The notes: generated from the letters alone by a model not told the origin. 64,000 bases of DNA from an uncultured Bacteroidales bacterium (GCA_902799685.1 CADCBO010000021.1:1-64000), one strand, 5' to 3'. Shown: positions 42,412 through 51,753, counted from the stretch's first letter. Numbers and translations: made by a program.

Positions 42412-44514
42412 TCAATCGTAGAATGTCCAGCTCAGTCCGAACTTGACCATTCCCGGGTTTGCGGGATAACCCGGTACAATGAAAGAGTCACGGTTGCTTA
42501 GCAGACCGTCATTGGCATGGTAGTACATTATATAGAAACGTACTCCCCGGAGTTGGCAGTTTACATACCCTGTGAGCAACGGATAACCGCCTACTTCCTG
42601 AATAAACGCATCGTTCTGCAGATGATACATTCCTACAGCGGGACAATAACCTGGAGCATTGTATCTTGTAAAGAACAGGGCGTTGGCACCAATCTCCATG
42701 TGAAGCCTCTTGTAATATACGAACTTGAAGTATAAGTCAGAGAATATGTTCAGGTCCGGCAAGGGGATTATCTCCTTGTTGCCCGAAAGCTGGTATGTCA
42801 CGTGATTGTCCCAGTGGAGTGGTCCAAGCTTGAAGTTCTGTATCAATGTGGCACTCAGGATCTGTATGGAGTTTTCATGCTGGGCTGCCGTAATGGAGTA
42901 GGAGGGTTGTGATACGCCGTCGGCATTAGTATAGACTCCTGCATCATTCTTAAGATAGATGTAGTTGGCCACGTTTTCCACGTCAAGCCGGAATGTAGTT
43001 CCGCTGCTCTCAATATCTATATATCCGCCAAAACCGGTGCGGAACTGTTTCTTGAAGTCCTCATCCCACCATGCGAATGTGGAGTGCTGGTTGGCGTAGA
43101 AGAAAGGAGCCTCTTTTGCCGACATCCGGCCGTATGCACCTATTTTGGCATCCTTACCTAAAACGGGATATTTCAGTTCCATCTGTCCGGAGAGTGTGAA
43201 ATCACCCAGATTGGCTCCCAGCAGGGCGCTTTCTGCATTGGCGCTGAATGTCAGGTTATCGCCTTGGACCTTTTCAAGCTGTGCTCCCACAATGAAATTA
43301 CCTTCACTGTACCTGCGCATGTATTCGCTGCCGTTTCCCAGGGTGTCGGGCATGGAGTAGTTCTTGTACTCATATCTTGCAAATGCGCTCAGACCTGCAA
43401 ATGCCCATTTTGTGGAACCCTCAAGAAGTGACAGAGACAATGTGTTGGTCACATAGAAGTTTTTCATTTGGTCTATCGAATCATTCTTGAGAAACGTATG
43501 GGTGTAGAAACCGTCGGGAATCTGATGATATATGTATCTTCTCTGAAGTTGCCCTATTTCAAGTGTATGTGCTGCCTTTCCGAATTCAATATCACGGCTG
43601 AAAGTGTAAGTGGTATCGCCTATACTGTCTGTCCGGTATGTGGTGGTCTTTATTGTAAGCTCTTGGTTGACAAGCGCCTGGGCGCGTTTAAGATTGTTCC
43701 AGTTGTAGTAAAGGCGGAAAGGTATGTCTTCGGGGGCATATTGCTTACGCCCTTCGGCCATGGCCTCAGGGTTGGTGATATACCTTTTGTCCTGTACTCC
43801 TCCGTTCTCGGTAACCTTGATCTCATCCTTGTTTACCGTTACATATATATGGTATAAATCACCGCGATAATAGGTGTAAAGCCTTGCATCGAACATTGAG
43901 GTGGACTGGCTGTTGTAACGTCCGCGTCCCAACTGGTAATCCAGGTCAAAACCTAAGCCTACTCTCTTGTTGAAATTGGCTACAAAGTTACCTTTTATGT
44001 GCTCTTCGCCTGTACGTCGGTTACCGCCTTTGTAGTAGTCAATGCTGACATGAGGTGATTTTGTGTCGGTAAAACGGAACTGGTCAGGGTTCTTTATCCA
44101 GAAATCGTACGGTGCGTCAAAAATGAAATCCTCGGGTTCCTCGCGCTCAAACCATAGGCGTGACAGACGCGGTGATCCCATATTGCCCAGATGGCTGTAT
44201 GAGCCGAACATTCCCTCGGTCAGGTGTACATTCTGGAATGAGTGATGCAATGTGTCAGGCTGCAGTATATCCGGCAGACCGGTTTTTGTGTTCATGGTCC
44301 ACTGGACATAATCTTTGGATACTGTGCGTTCAACTACTGTAGAGTCCTTGTCGGGATCCGTGTTCATGAACCCGTCCATGGTTTCGCCAAAGAATCCGTC
44401 CTGATTCTGTGACAATGTGCTTTGTGCGTAAGCAGGTTCCGCAACAGCAAGCATCGCGGTCAACAGCACAGTCGTTACCCCGGCTTTTTTATTGAAGTGG
44501 ACTCTGTTGAACAT
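42412..44514 (-). CDS. Putative porin (Bacteroidota Porin_10-like)
   Basis: The 700 residues carry a signal peptide (VTTVLLTAMLAVAEPAYAQ after a short basic start). The front part, with FWIKNPDQFRFTDTKSPHVSIDYYKGG and HIKGNFVANFNKRVGLGFDLDY, matches the Porin_10 group annotated as putative porin in Bacteroidetes. The remaining segment alternates amphipathic strands ending in MVKFGLSWTFYD. It should form an outer-membrane channel or barrel of unknown solute. Its start codon directly follows the stop of the J-like gene (TAA then ATG), an unusually tight coupling of a membrane helper-like gene with an outer-membrane protein. Confidence 0.82.
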   Translation of the reverse strand: MFNRVHFNKKAGVTTVLLTAMLAVAEPAYAQSTLSQNQDGFFGETMDGFMNTDPDKDSTVVERTVSKDYVQWTMNTKTGLPDILQPDTLHHSFQNVHLTEGMFGSYSHLGNMGSPRLSRLWFEREEPEDFIFDAPYDFWIKNPDQFRFTDTKSPHVSIDYYKGGNRRTGEEHIKGNFVANFNKRVGLGFDLDYQLGRGRYNSQSTSMFDARLYTYYRGDLYHIYVTVNKDEIKVTENGGVQDKRYITNPEAMAEGRKQYAPEDIPFRLYYNWNNLKRAQALVNQELTIKTTTYRTDSIGDTTYTFSRDIEFGKAAHTLEIGQLQRRYIYHQIPDGFYTHTFLKNDSIDQMKNFYVTNTLSLSLLEGSTKWAFAGLSAFARYEYKNYSMPDTLGNGSEYMRRYSEGNFIVGAQLEKVQGDNLTFSANAESALLGANLGDFTLSGQMELKYPVLGKDAKIGAYGRMSAKEAPFFYANQHSTFAWWDEDFKKQFRTGFGGYIDIESSGTTFRLDVENVANYIYLKNDAGVYTNADGVSQPSYSITAAQHENSIQILSATLIQNFKLGPLHWDNHVTYQLSGNKEIIPLPDLNIFSDLYFKFVYYKRLHMEIGANALFFTRYNAPGYCPAVGMYHLQNDAFIQEVGGYPLLTGYVNCQLRGVRFYIMYYHANDGLLSNRDSFIVPGYPANPGMVKFGLSWTFYD

Positions 44515-44928
44515 TTACGGAACCAGTCTGAGTATGTATTCGGCAATTTTTATGAGTATTGAAATGCCACAGGCAATATAAAAAGGTGTAGTGCCCATTA
44601 CGCCGCTTATCTGAAGTATGAAAAGTACGGTTGTTATGGCTGCGCCGGCCAGGAACAACGTGTTGAGCGTGTAACGTGCTTTTTCCTTTCCGTCTTCATG
44701 TCCTGACCTGTGCCTGCGTACACCACTCTTCCTTACCTTGCCGGTTATATCATATGTGGCGCGGCTGTCCATGTCGGAAAGTATGGTGTATGCTTCTACA
44801 ATGCGGGAGTGTAGTGGGGTGCCTTCCGGATTCTCTGCTTCCAGGCGCTCGAAGGCTGATTTTATTTCCGCATCAGTTGCAGACGGGTCAACCCCTAAGA
44901 CAGTATATAATTCCTTGTTTGAGGCCAT
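44515..44928 (-). CDS. Degenerate J-domain membrane protein
   Basis: ATG 44928 (MASNKELYTVLGVDPSATDA) is chosen over an upstream TTG. The first 60 residues are a J-domain by sequence (YTVLGVDPSATDAEIKSAFERLEAE...IVEAYTILSDMDSRATYD). The HPD tripeptide needed to stimulate DnaK is replaced by NPE (33-35) with shortened helices. Two membrane helices follow (~88-107 and ~113-133), with a basic linker (RKSGVRRHRSGHE). So it is probably not a classic DnaK co-chaperone; it may bind or position an envelope protein. It is 5 bp after the DUF4468 gene and touches the porin gene. Total 137 residues. Confidence 0.78.
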   Translation of the reverse strand: MASNKELYTVLGVDPSATDAEIKSAFERLEAENPEGTPLHSRIVEAYTILSDMDSRATYDITGKVRKSGVRRHRSGHEDGKEKARYTLNTLFLAGAAITTVLFILQISGVMGTTPFYIACGISILIKIAEYILRLVP

Positions 44929-44933
44929 CTTGA

Positions 44934-45530
44934 TCAATAGTTTCCGTAAACGGAGTTAACGGCTTTCTGGAAGAGATTGTCTTTAAGGTCAATGGTCTTG
45001 ATGCGGAATTTGCCGGTGCTCTTAAGGAATTTGGTTCCTTTACGGTTGTAAGCTTCCTTGTCGGTTATCCAATCCTCGGCGGGAAATATCTGGCCGCCAC
45101 CTTCACGTCCCTCTTCATAACGATATTTGATGTCGGTCATTTTCATTGTGAAGGTTCCATCCTTAACGGCAACCTGGAAGTTATATGATATCTTGGATTC
45201 ATCGGCCACGAATGCGGTGCTTTTGAATACAATCATCTGGTCAACATGGAAAATGTATCGATGAGTCCCTGAATCCTCATTCAGAATGCGTCCTGCCTGA
45301 GCGTATGGTTTGGCAAAACGTCCTTTTGCCCAGTTGAGCAGAATATCATAGCACTGGTCGGCACTCATGCCGTCCGGAATCTGTTCGGTCCGGGTAAAGC
45401 AGACACTTCCGTTTTCGTCAACAGGAACGGCACCCTTACCGTATTTGGGATCCTGTTCATTGACTCCTCTTGCAGAAACCAGGATGGTGGCCATCAGACA
45501 TACAATTGCCAATATACCTTTTTTCATCAT
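44934..45530 (-). CDS. DUF4468 domain-containing secreted protein
   Basis: The 198 residues begin with a signal (MMKKGILAIVCLMATILVSA). The body matches the DUF4468 family of Bacteroidetes: a TBP-like beta-alpha fold with CYDILLNWAKGRFAKPYAQAGRI, VFKSTAFVADESKISYNFQVAVKDG and TFTMKMTDIKYRYEEG. Function of DUF4468 is unknown; proteins are exported to the periplasm or surface. It is first in the operon DUF4468-J-like-porin-oxidoreductase and has its own promoter. Confidence 0.85.
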   Translation of the reverse strand: MMKKGILAIVCLMATILVSARGVNEQDPKYGKGAVPVDENGSVCFTRTEQIPDGMSADQCYDILLNWAKGRFAKPYAQAGRILNEDSGTHRYIFHVDQMIVFKSTAFVADESKISYNFQVAVKDGTFTMKMTDIKYRYEEGREGGGQIFPAEDWITDKEAYNRKGTKFLKSTGKFRIKTIDLKDNLFQKAVNSVYGNY

Positions 45531-45555
45531 AATGGTACGTTTTTGTTATTCTGTA

Positions 45556-45563
45556 CAAAAGTA
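45556..45563 (-). promoter_or_regulatory. -7 box of the DUF4468-porin operon
   Basis: Minus-strand TACTTTTG matches TAnnTTTG, 26 bp upstream of the ATG. Confidence 0.65.
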
Positions 45564-45720
45564 GTTCTTTTTGCTGATAATCTGAAATTGCGCTGCCGTA
45601 TTATTACCGGGTGAATAGACAAATATGATGTGTAGAATGTGGTTTTAGGCTTGCTTTTTTCACTTTTTGGCCATGTCATAAAAGTTTTTGACTTTTTTTT
45701 TAAAAAAAGATGATTGAATC

Positions 45721-45751
45721 TTTGCAACTAATGGAATAAGTATTATTTTTG
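45721..45751 (+). promoter_or_regulatory. Near-perfect promoter of the small Hc1-like gene
   Basis: TTTG (45721-45724) and TATTTTTG (45744-45751) are separated by 19 bp, the expected spacing of Bacteroidota promoters. The leader to ATG 45795 is 43 bp. Confidence 0.85.
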
Positions 45752-45794
45752 CGTCAGTATGGATTTCATTTAATCATTTCAATAACAAACAACT

Positions 45795-45968
45795 ATGGAG
45801 AAAATTTTGAAACAGGCTGCTGAGCTCTATGCAGCATTCGCAAAGGACGCTAACGCACAGGTAGAGAAGGGTAACAAGGCTGCTGGCACACGTGCCCGCA
45901 AGGCATCTCTCGAGCTCGAGAAGCTGATGAAGGAGTTCCGCAAGGCTTCACTCGCAGCTGCTAAGTAA
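45795..45968 (+). CDS. Hc1-like small basic protein (histone H1-like)
   Basis: This 57-residue protein, shorter than typical automated cut-offs, reads MEKILKQAAELYAAFAKDAN... with a core QVEKGNKAAGTRARKASLEL and an end KLMKEFRKASLAAAK. It matches the short Bacteroidetes proteins annotated as histone H1-like Hc1. Their usual pattern is a conserved KGNKAAGTRARKASL segment and a lysine-rich helix. It may bind DNA or RNA non-specifically; its precise role is unknown. A near-consensus promoter and a textbook terminator make it a compact monocistronic unit, and codon bias suggests abundant expression. Confidence 0.88.
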   Translation: MEKILKQAAELYAAFAKDANAQVEKGNKAAGTRARKASLELEKLMKEFRKASLAAAK

Positions 45969-45982
45969 TTTATTTTCAGACA

Positions 45983-46020
45983 AAAAAAGAAGGATGCAGA
46001 AATGCATCCTTCTTTTTTTT
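45983..46020 (+). terminator. Textbook terminator with GAAA loop
   Basis: GAAGGATGCA (45989-45998)-GAAA-TGCATCCTTC (46003-46012), flanked by A and T runs that extend the stem and form the U-tract to 46020. Confidence 0.95.
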
Positions 46021-46070
46021 GTGTAGATTAGTCAGACTTAGCAGCTGCGGTGAAGCCAGTCCTTTTTTTA

Positions 46071-46175
46071 GTTTGCTCCGCAAACGGCCGGCCTCCGGCC
46101 GGGTAACGGCTTTGCCGTTACTATAACTGCAATTGGGTACTTAATTCTCAATTCTCAATTCTCAATTCTCAATTC
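46071..46175. repeat. Triloop hairpins followed by a 7-bp repeat array
   Basis: Three tandem hairpins occur: GTTTGC-TCC-GCAAAC (46071-46085), GGCCGG-CCT-CCGGCC (46086-46100) and TAACGGC-TTT-GCCGTTA (46104-46120). Then (AATTCTC)n runs over 46143-46175 and touches the stop codon of the leftward TolC gene. It combines the two repeat types seen separately at 18108-18231 and 37948-38093. Confidence 0.7.
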
Positions 46176-47493
46176 ACTCCAGGTACTGCATGATGCGGCC
46201 GCTGATCTGGAGTAGGGAGATCTCACAGACCTTGGTGTCATATTGGACCTGAAGCAGACTCTCCTCTGCATCCAGGAGGGATTTTTGGGCCTCGCGCATC
46301 TCAATTCCTGACAGGTTACCCAACAGGTAGCGCTCCTGAGCAATCTCCATGGTTTCCTGTGCGGTCTTTAGGTTTTGCTCCTGCAGTTCCAGAAGCATCA
46401 GGTTATTTTGGTATGCCTGCCAGAAATCATCAAGATTGGCACGTAACTGCAGTTCCAGCTGATCAATGGTGATATCGGCTGTGAGTTCGTCAAGACGGGC
46501 GTTACGCTCCTGTACACGTTGCTTGCCTGTTATAAGGTTTATGCCTACCGTTGCGCCGAATGAAGGGCCCCAGTTGGTACGTTCGGTGTATGTGCTGTTT
46601 CCGTAAATGTTGTGGGTAAGGCCGTATGAGGCGTTAAGCTTCAGGTACGGATAGTTGCGGGCCTGTACGGCACGACGGTCCAGCTGGGCTATGGTACGGT
46701 TGCTTTCAGCGCGCAGCAGTGATGAGTTGGTCTTCATCATGTCCTCATAGAGAGACTCGTAATCAAGACCGGTAAGAAGGTTGATTGCGGTATCGGCTGC
46801 CACGTGGACTGAACGCAAGTCCTGATTTGACATGAGGCGGTTAATGCGTATATTGGCCGATGCCACAGATTCATGCTGCTTCAGGCTTTTGGCACTGTCA
46901 GAGTTGAAATATACCTGTGCCTGCTGCATATCCAGACGCGAGTCTCCACCCATGTCATAACGTTCGCTGGTTATGCGCAGACGCTCTTTTGACAATGAAG
47001 TGGCATACTCCAGGTTCTTAAGATGAATGGTCTGGCGCACAAGGTTGTAGTACTCTGTAGTCAGGGTGGCTATGTAATCCTCAATGGTAACGCGTGTCTG
47101 TATGGCTCCCTGGTTGTGCAGTTCCTCCATGCGGTCGCGTGTGGCCTGGATGCTGAATCCGTCAAATACTGTCCAGTCGGCACGCAACTGTGCATTGAGA
47201 GTGTGATCCAATACGTTACGGTTGGAGACTGTTGAGCCGTCGGATGCCATAATGGCATCATTGCTGGAGAGTGAACCTGAATAACTGCCAGTGGCACTAA
47301 GGGTAGGTGAGCCTCCGGCGTATGCCCATGAGTCATTGTTGGCAGCTTTCTCCTCTGAAATGTTTACAAGCTTAATCTGATAACTCTCGCTGATACCTTT
47401 CTCAAGGCATTCTTTCAGAGTCATGATCTGGGCCTGCATACCTATGCTCAAGGCAATGGCAAAGGCTGTTGATAGTATTCTGTACGGTTTCAT
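46174..47493 (-). CDS. TolC-family outer-membrane efflux protein (RND operon)
   Basis: The 439 residues have a signal peptide (ILSTAFAIALSIGMQAQ) and two outer-membrane-efflux repeats with long coiled helices (LKECLEKGISESYQIKLVNI; TQETMEIAQERYLLGNLSG-like KTAQETMEIAQERY). TolC homologues form trimeric outer-membrane tunnels. It is the last of three genes, adaptor-pump-TolC, overlapping the pump stop by 4 bp (ATGA). A 7-bp repeat array touches its own stop. Confidence 0.9.
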   Translation of the reverse strand: MKPYRILSTAFAIALSIGMQAQIMTLKECLEKGISESYQIKLVNISEEKAANNDSWAYAGGSPTLSATGSYSGSLSSNDAIMASDGSTVSNRNVLDHTLNAQLRADWTVFDGFSIQATRDRMEELHNQGAIQTRVTIEDYIATLTTEYYNLVRQTIHLKNLEYATSLSKERLRITSERYDMGGDSRLDMQQAQVYFNSDSAKSLKQHESVASANIRINRLMSNQDLRSVHVAADTAINLLTGLDYESLYEDMMKTNSSLLRAESNRTIAQLDRRAVQARNYPYLKLNASYGLTHNIYGNSTYTERTNWGPSFGATVGINLITGKQRVQERNARLDELTADITIDQLELQLRANLDDFWQAYQNNLMLLELQEQNLKTAQETMEIAQERYLLGNLSGIEMREAQKSLLDAEESLLQVQYDTKVCEISLLQISGRIMQYLE

Positions 47494-50400
47494 TCCTTTT
47501 TCTTCTGGGTTTTGCGGTCAGTTGAAATGTAACTGTAAACGGCCGGCACAATATACATTGTAAAGAAGGTGGAAATGAGCATTCCGCCTACTACAGCCGT
47601 ACCCATGGCTATACGTCCGGCACTGCCTTCACCGTGGGCGAACATAAGCGGCAGCAGACCCAGCATGGTTGATGTACTGGTCATAAGGATAGGTCTCAGG
47701 CGCTGGACTGATGCCTGACGGATAGCTTCCGCCTTGTCAATTCCGTTACCCTGTTTCTGGTTGGCGAATTCCACAATCAGGATACCGTTCTTGGCCACAA
47801 GGCCTATCAGCATTATTATACCAATCTCACTGAATATGTTCATGGTCTGTCCGCCTGAACGTATGAATACCAATGCACCGAACACGGCCAGAGGCACTGT
47901 AATCATTACTATGAGCGGATCCTTGAAACTCTCAAACTGGGCAGCCAGCACCAGATAGATGAGCAGCAGTGCAAGTCCGAATGCGAACAGCAGGCTGTTG
48001 GAGCTCTCGCGGAAGTCTTTGGACTCACCGGTAAGTGCGGTGCGGAAGGTGTCATCCAGAGTCTCCTTGGCAATCTTGTCCATCTCATCCAGAGCCTGTC
48101 CCAAAGTGTAGCCTTTGCCAAGTCCTGCAGATACTGTAGCCGATACAAATCGGTTGTAGCGGTACAGGCGTGGGGGAGCGATATCCTCCTTGAGGTCAAC
48201 CAGATTCTCCATCTGGATCATGTCGCCGCTTCCGCTACGCATGTAGATGGATTTCAAGGCCTGGGTGGTATTACGCTGCTGGCGGTTGATCTCACCTATA
48301 ATGTCATACTGTTTTCCGTTCATATACAGATAGCCCATACGCTGGCCGCTCAATCCCCACTGCAGGGTCTGGGCGATATCGCGGGTGCTCACGCCCAGCA
48401 GGTTGGCCTTCTCGCGGTTGATGGATATGCGCACCTCGGGCTTGGAGAACTTGAGGTCGGCATCGGCCATCTGGAAGGCCGGGTTATCATTTACACGGGC
48501 CAGGAAGGTGGGTAGCACATCCTGCAGTTTCTCAATGTTTGTGGCCTGCAGCACGTAGCGTACTGGCATGCCGCCGCGGCCTCCAGCAAATGATGACTGT
48601 TGCTGCACGAACGCGCGGGCATCGTTCTCGCGGCGTACTGCGGCGCTCAGCTTCTCAAACACCTCCATCTGTGAGTAGTTGCGCTCGTTTATATCCTTAA
48701 GCGTAATCTGTATGTTGCCGCCTCCCGATGATACGCGTGCGGTCACGAACTTGGCATCGGGCATAATGGAATCGACAACATCGTTTATGCGCTCGGTGTA
48801 GTCACGCATATACTCATAGGTTACGCCTTCCGGGCCTTGTGTACGTACCGTTACCTGTGAGCGGTCCTCCATAGGAGCCATCTCGGACGGGGTCTTGCTC
48901 CACATCCAGGCGGCAAATCCCAATGCCACGATCATAGTGGTGAGTGCTATCCAGCGGTTGCGCAGAATAAAGTCAAGACTCTTGCTGTAGTAACGGTTAA
49001 GGCCCTCAAAGAATGGTTCTGACCATGAGTAGAACCGGTTTTTCTTTTCACGGCGAACCAGAATCTTTGTGGAGAGCATGGGGGTGAATGTCAGGGCGGC
49101 GAATGTGGAAATGACCACTGCACCTGCAATCACAAACGCGAACTCACGGAACAGACGTCCCGTCTGTCCCTCCATAAACACAATGGGTACGAATACGCAG
49201 AGCAGTGTAATGGATGTCGATATGATGGCAAACAGAATCTCCTGTGAGCCTTCTATGCCGGCCTGCAGCGGAGTCATGCCCTTTTCTATCCGGTTGTAGA
49301 TGTTCTCGGTCATGACTATGGCGTCATCCACCACGAGTCCTACCGAGAGTACCACCGCAAGCATGGAGAGCACGTTTATACTGAATCCCATAAGGTACAT
49401 CACAAAGAATGCACCTACTATTGATACCGGAATTACAAGGCAGGGGATAAGTGTAACACGCCAGTCGCGCAGGAACAGGAAGATGATAAGGATAACCAGT
49501 ACGAATGCCTCGTACAGGGTGGTCTTTACCTCATTGATGCTGGCGCGGATAAAGCGGGTGTTGTCAAAACCGTACTCGTAACCCACGTCCTCTGGCAGGT
49601 CCTTCTCCATCAGTTTCATGCGGTCATAAACGGCGTTGGCAATGTTGATGTGGTTGGCTCCCGGCTGCGGCGTCACTGCCACACCCACCATGGGGATGCC
49701 GTTCATCTTCATGTAACTCTTTATGTCACGCGGACTCAACTCGGCCTGACCAACGTCACTGAACCGGATTACCTTGGTGCCGTCATGCTTTATGACCAGG
49801 TTGTTGAACTCCTCGGTGGTGTGCATCTGGCCCAGGGTACGTATCTCAAGCTCAGTGGTGTTGCCCTCGATGGTTCCGGAAGGAAGCTCCACGTTCTCGC
49901 GGTCCAGGGCGTTCTTTACGTCCATGGGGGTGATGCCGTAACCGGACATCTTTACCGGGTCAAGCCACAGGCGCATGCAGTAACGCTTTTCACCCCATAT
50001 CATTACGGAGCTTACGTCCTGGATAGTCTGAAGCTGCTCCTTAACCACTAGGTCTGCCAGCTCACTCAGCTCCAGCAGCGAGCGTTTGTCACTGTGCAGG
50101 GCCACCATAAGGATTGGCATGGCGTCGGCATCGGCCTTGGATACGGTGGGCGGATCGCAGTCTCGCGGCAGCATTCGCTGGGCGCGTGATACCTTGTCAC
50201 GCACGTCGTTGGCAGCGGTCTCAAGATCGACCGAGAGCTCAAACTCTACGGTTATGCGGCTGCTGCCGTATTGGCTTACCGATGAAAGGGAGCGGATGCC
50301 GGGGATACCGTTGATCTGCTGCTCCAGCGGCTCGGTTATCTGATTTTCAATGACTTCGGCGTTGGCTCCAGGGTAGGATGCCGATACCGATATAATAGGG

Positions 50401-50525
50401 TTATCTACCGACGGGTATTCGCGCACGCCAAGACTGGTGTAGCCCACAATACCGAACAGTATTATTATGAGCACCAGCACTGTAGCCAGTACCGGGCGTC
50501 TTATACTAAGCTCTGAAATGTTCAT
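47490..50525 (-). CDS. RND efflux pump, HAE1-type (AcrB-like)
   Basis: This 1011-residue inner-membrane proton antiporter has twelve expected membrane helices. The proton-relay pair is in GLVVDDAIVMTENIYNRIE, close to the position of Asp407/Asp408 of AcrB. Family blocks such as IRRPVLATVLVLIIILFGI at the N-terminus, GANHINIANAV, FLFLRDWRVTLIPCLVIP and PRDCDPPTVSKADADAMP are present. It likely exports hydrophobic drugs, bile acids or lipids out through the TolC partner. It sits between the adaptor (11-bp gap) and TolC (4-bp overlap). Confidence 0.95.
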   Translation of the reverse strand: MNISELSIRRPVLATVLVLIIILFGIVGYTSLGVREYPSVDNPIISVSASYPGANAEVIENQITEPLEQQINGIPGIRSLSSVSQYGSSRITVEFELSVDLETAANDVRDKVSRAQRMLPRDCDPPTVSKADADAMPILMVALHSDKRSLLELSELADLVVKEQLQTIQDVSSVMIWGEKRYCMRLWLDPVKMSGYGITPMDVKNALDRENVELPSGTIEGNTTELEIRTLGQMHTTEEFNNLVIKHDGTKVIRFSDVGQAELSPRDIKSYMKMNGIPMVGVAVTPQPGANHINIANAVYDRMKLMEKDLPEDVGYEYGFDNTRFIRASINEVKTTLYEAFVLVILIIFLFLRDWRVTLIPCLVIPVSIVGAFFVMYLMGFSINVLSMLAVVLSVGLVVDDAIVMTENIYNRIEKGMTPLQAGIEGSQEILFAIISTSITLLCVFVPIVFMEGQTGRLFREFAFVIAGAVVISTFAALTFTPMLSTKILVRREKKNRFYSWSEPFFEGLNRYYSKSLDFILRNRWIALTTMIVALGFAAWMWSKTPSEMAPMEDRSQVTVRTQGPEGVTYEYMRDYTERINDVVDSIMPDAKFVTARVSSGGGNIQITLKDINERNYSQMEVFEKLSAAVRRENDARAFVQQQSSFAGGRGGMPVRYVLQATNIEKLQDVLPTFLARVNDNPAFQMADADLKFSKPEVRISINREKANLLGVSTRDIAQTLQWGLSGQRMGYLYMNGKQYDIIGEINRQQRNTTQALKSIYMRSGSGDMIQMENLVDLKEDIAPPRLYRYNRFVSATVSAGLGKGYTLGQALDEMDKIAKETLDDTFRTALTGESKDFRESSNSLLFAFGLALLLIYLVLAAQFESFKDPLIVMITVPLAVFGALVFIRSGGQTMNIFSEIGIIMLIGLVAKNGILIVEFANQKQGNGIDKAEAIRQASVQRLRPILMTSTSTMLGLLPLMFAHGEGSAGRIAMGTAVVGGMLISTFFTMYIVPAVYSYISTDRKTQKKKE

Positions 50526-50536
50526 CTGCCGCAGGA

Positions 50537-51643
50537 TTATTTCAGTTCAACCCTCATTCCGGTACGCAGCTGCATGGTGCCGCTGGTTATTACGGTGTCG
50601 CCTACATTGAGGCCGCTCAGCACCTGTACCATTGCATCGGTACGCAGGCCCTTGGTAATCTCCTGTGGGATGGCCTTGCCGCCCTTGTAAAGAAAGACCT
50701 TGTCTATACCCATCTCGGAAATGACGGCCTCGCTGGGTACGGCAAGGGTGTTCTCAAATGTTCGGGTGTTGAGGCTTACGCTTACATAACGGCCCGGAAC
50801 CAGTTTGCCTCCGGCATTGTTGTATATGGCTCGTACCAGATAGGTCCTTGTTCCCTGGTCAACCTTGGAGTTTGTGGCATATACCTGGGCTGGAAATACC
50901 TCATCAAAGCCTTCAACAGTGAACGTGAGTCTGGCTCCGTTCTGGAGTACTCCGGCATAACGCTCGGGGACGGCGAACTCAACCTTCAGCTTCTCTGTAT
51001 TTGTGAGAGTGGCTACGTTGGTATTGGGCGATGCGTATGCACCTACACTGACTTGACGCAGACCGATGATTCCGTCAAACGGTGCCTTGAGCTCGGTCTG
51101 GTCCAGTTTGGCCTTGCACTCCTCTATATCAGCCTGCAACTTGTTGAAGTTGGCCTCGGCATCCTGATAAGCCTCCTTACTTACAGCCTCTTTCTCATAG
51201 AGCGCTTTCTGGCGGGCCAGACGGTCCTCGGTTGACTGATACTGCGCCTCAAGTTTCTTGAGCTGGGCCTGCAGGGGGGCATCGTTAATCTTGGCCAGCA
51301 CCTGGCCTTTCCTTACTCTTGAACCCTCCTCAAAGTATATTCCTGTTATCTTGCCTGATGTCTCGAATGAAAGGTTAACCTCTTCATTAGGTATAAGGCT
51401 ACCGCTGATGTTGATGCCGTCAACCAGCTCGGTGGGCTGCATTATTACATGGCGTACCAGTAAGGTTTGGCCGCCGCGGCCTAAGGCTCCGACCGGGCCG
51501 GGCATTGCTCCGGGTACGGGGCCGGCAGGTATCTCACTGTTTTTCTTGGGTCTGAAACTGATAATGCCCCAGCTGATTAAGCCCCATACGGCCAGGCCTG
51601 TCACGATTAAGGCAATAAGCACACGTTTGGTAGTCTTGCTCAT
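50537..51643 (-). CDS. RND efflux periplasmic adaptor (MFP)
   Basis: The 368-residue adaptor has an N-terminal anchor (VLIALIVTGLAVWGLISWGI), a biotinyl-lipoyl-like half (SFETSGKITGIYFEEGSRVRKGQVLAKI) around a coiled-coil hairpin (QLKKLEAQYQSTEDRLARQ...), and barrel segments including LKAPFDGIIGLRQVSVGAY. It bridges the pump and TolC. First gene of the RND operon with its own -7 box. A short Pro/Gly-rich segment (PAGPVPGAMPGPVG) follows the anchor and is unusual. Confidence 0.92.
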   Translation of the reverse strand: MSKTTKRVLIALIVTGLAVWGLISWGIISFRPKKNSEIPAGPVPGAMPGPVGALGRGGQTLLVRHVIMQPTELVDGINISGSLIPNEEVNLSFETSGKITGIYFEEGSRVRKGQVLAKINDAPLQAQLKKLEAQYQSTEDRLARQKALYEKEAVSKEAYQDAEANFNKLQADIEECKAKLDQTELKAPFDGIIGLRQVSVGAYASPNTNVATLTNTEKLKVEFAVPERYAGVLQNGARLTFTVEGFDEVFPAQVYATNSKVDQGTRTYLVRAIYNNAGGKLVPGRYVSVSLNTRTFENTLAVPSEAVISEMGIDKVFLYKGGKAIPQEITKGLRTDAMVQVLSGLNVGDTVITSGTMQLRTGMRVELK

Positions 51644-51675
51644 GTTGAATTGATGTCCTCTAAGTTATAACTTCA

Positions 51676-51683
51676 CAAAAATA
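51676..51683 (-). promoter_or_regulatory. -7 box of the RND operon
   Basis: Minus-strand TATTTTTG fits TAnnTTTG, 33 bp upstream of the adaptor ATG. No repressor gene (TetR) is adjacent. Confidence 0.7.
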
Positions 51684-51753
51684 ATGTTTTGACACCTTAA
51701 TTAATTAAATTGTCTGATGCCGTTAACCTTTTTTAATGCAGATTCCATATAAT

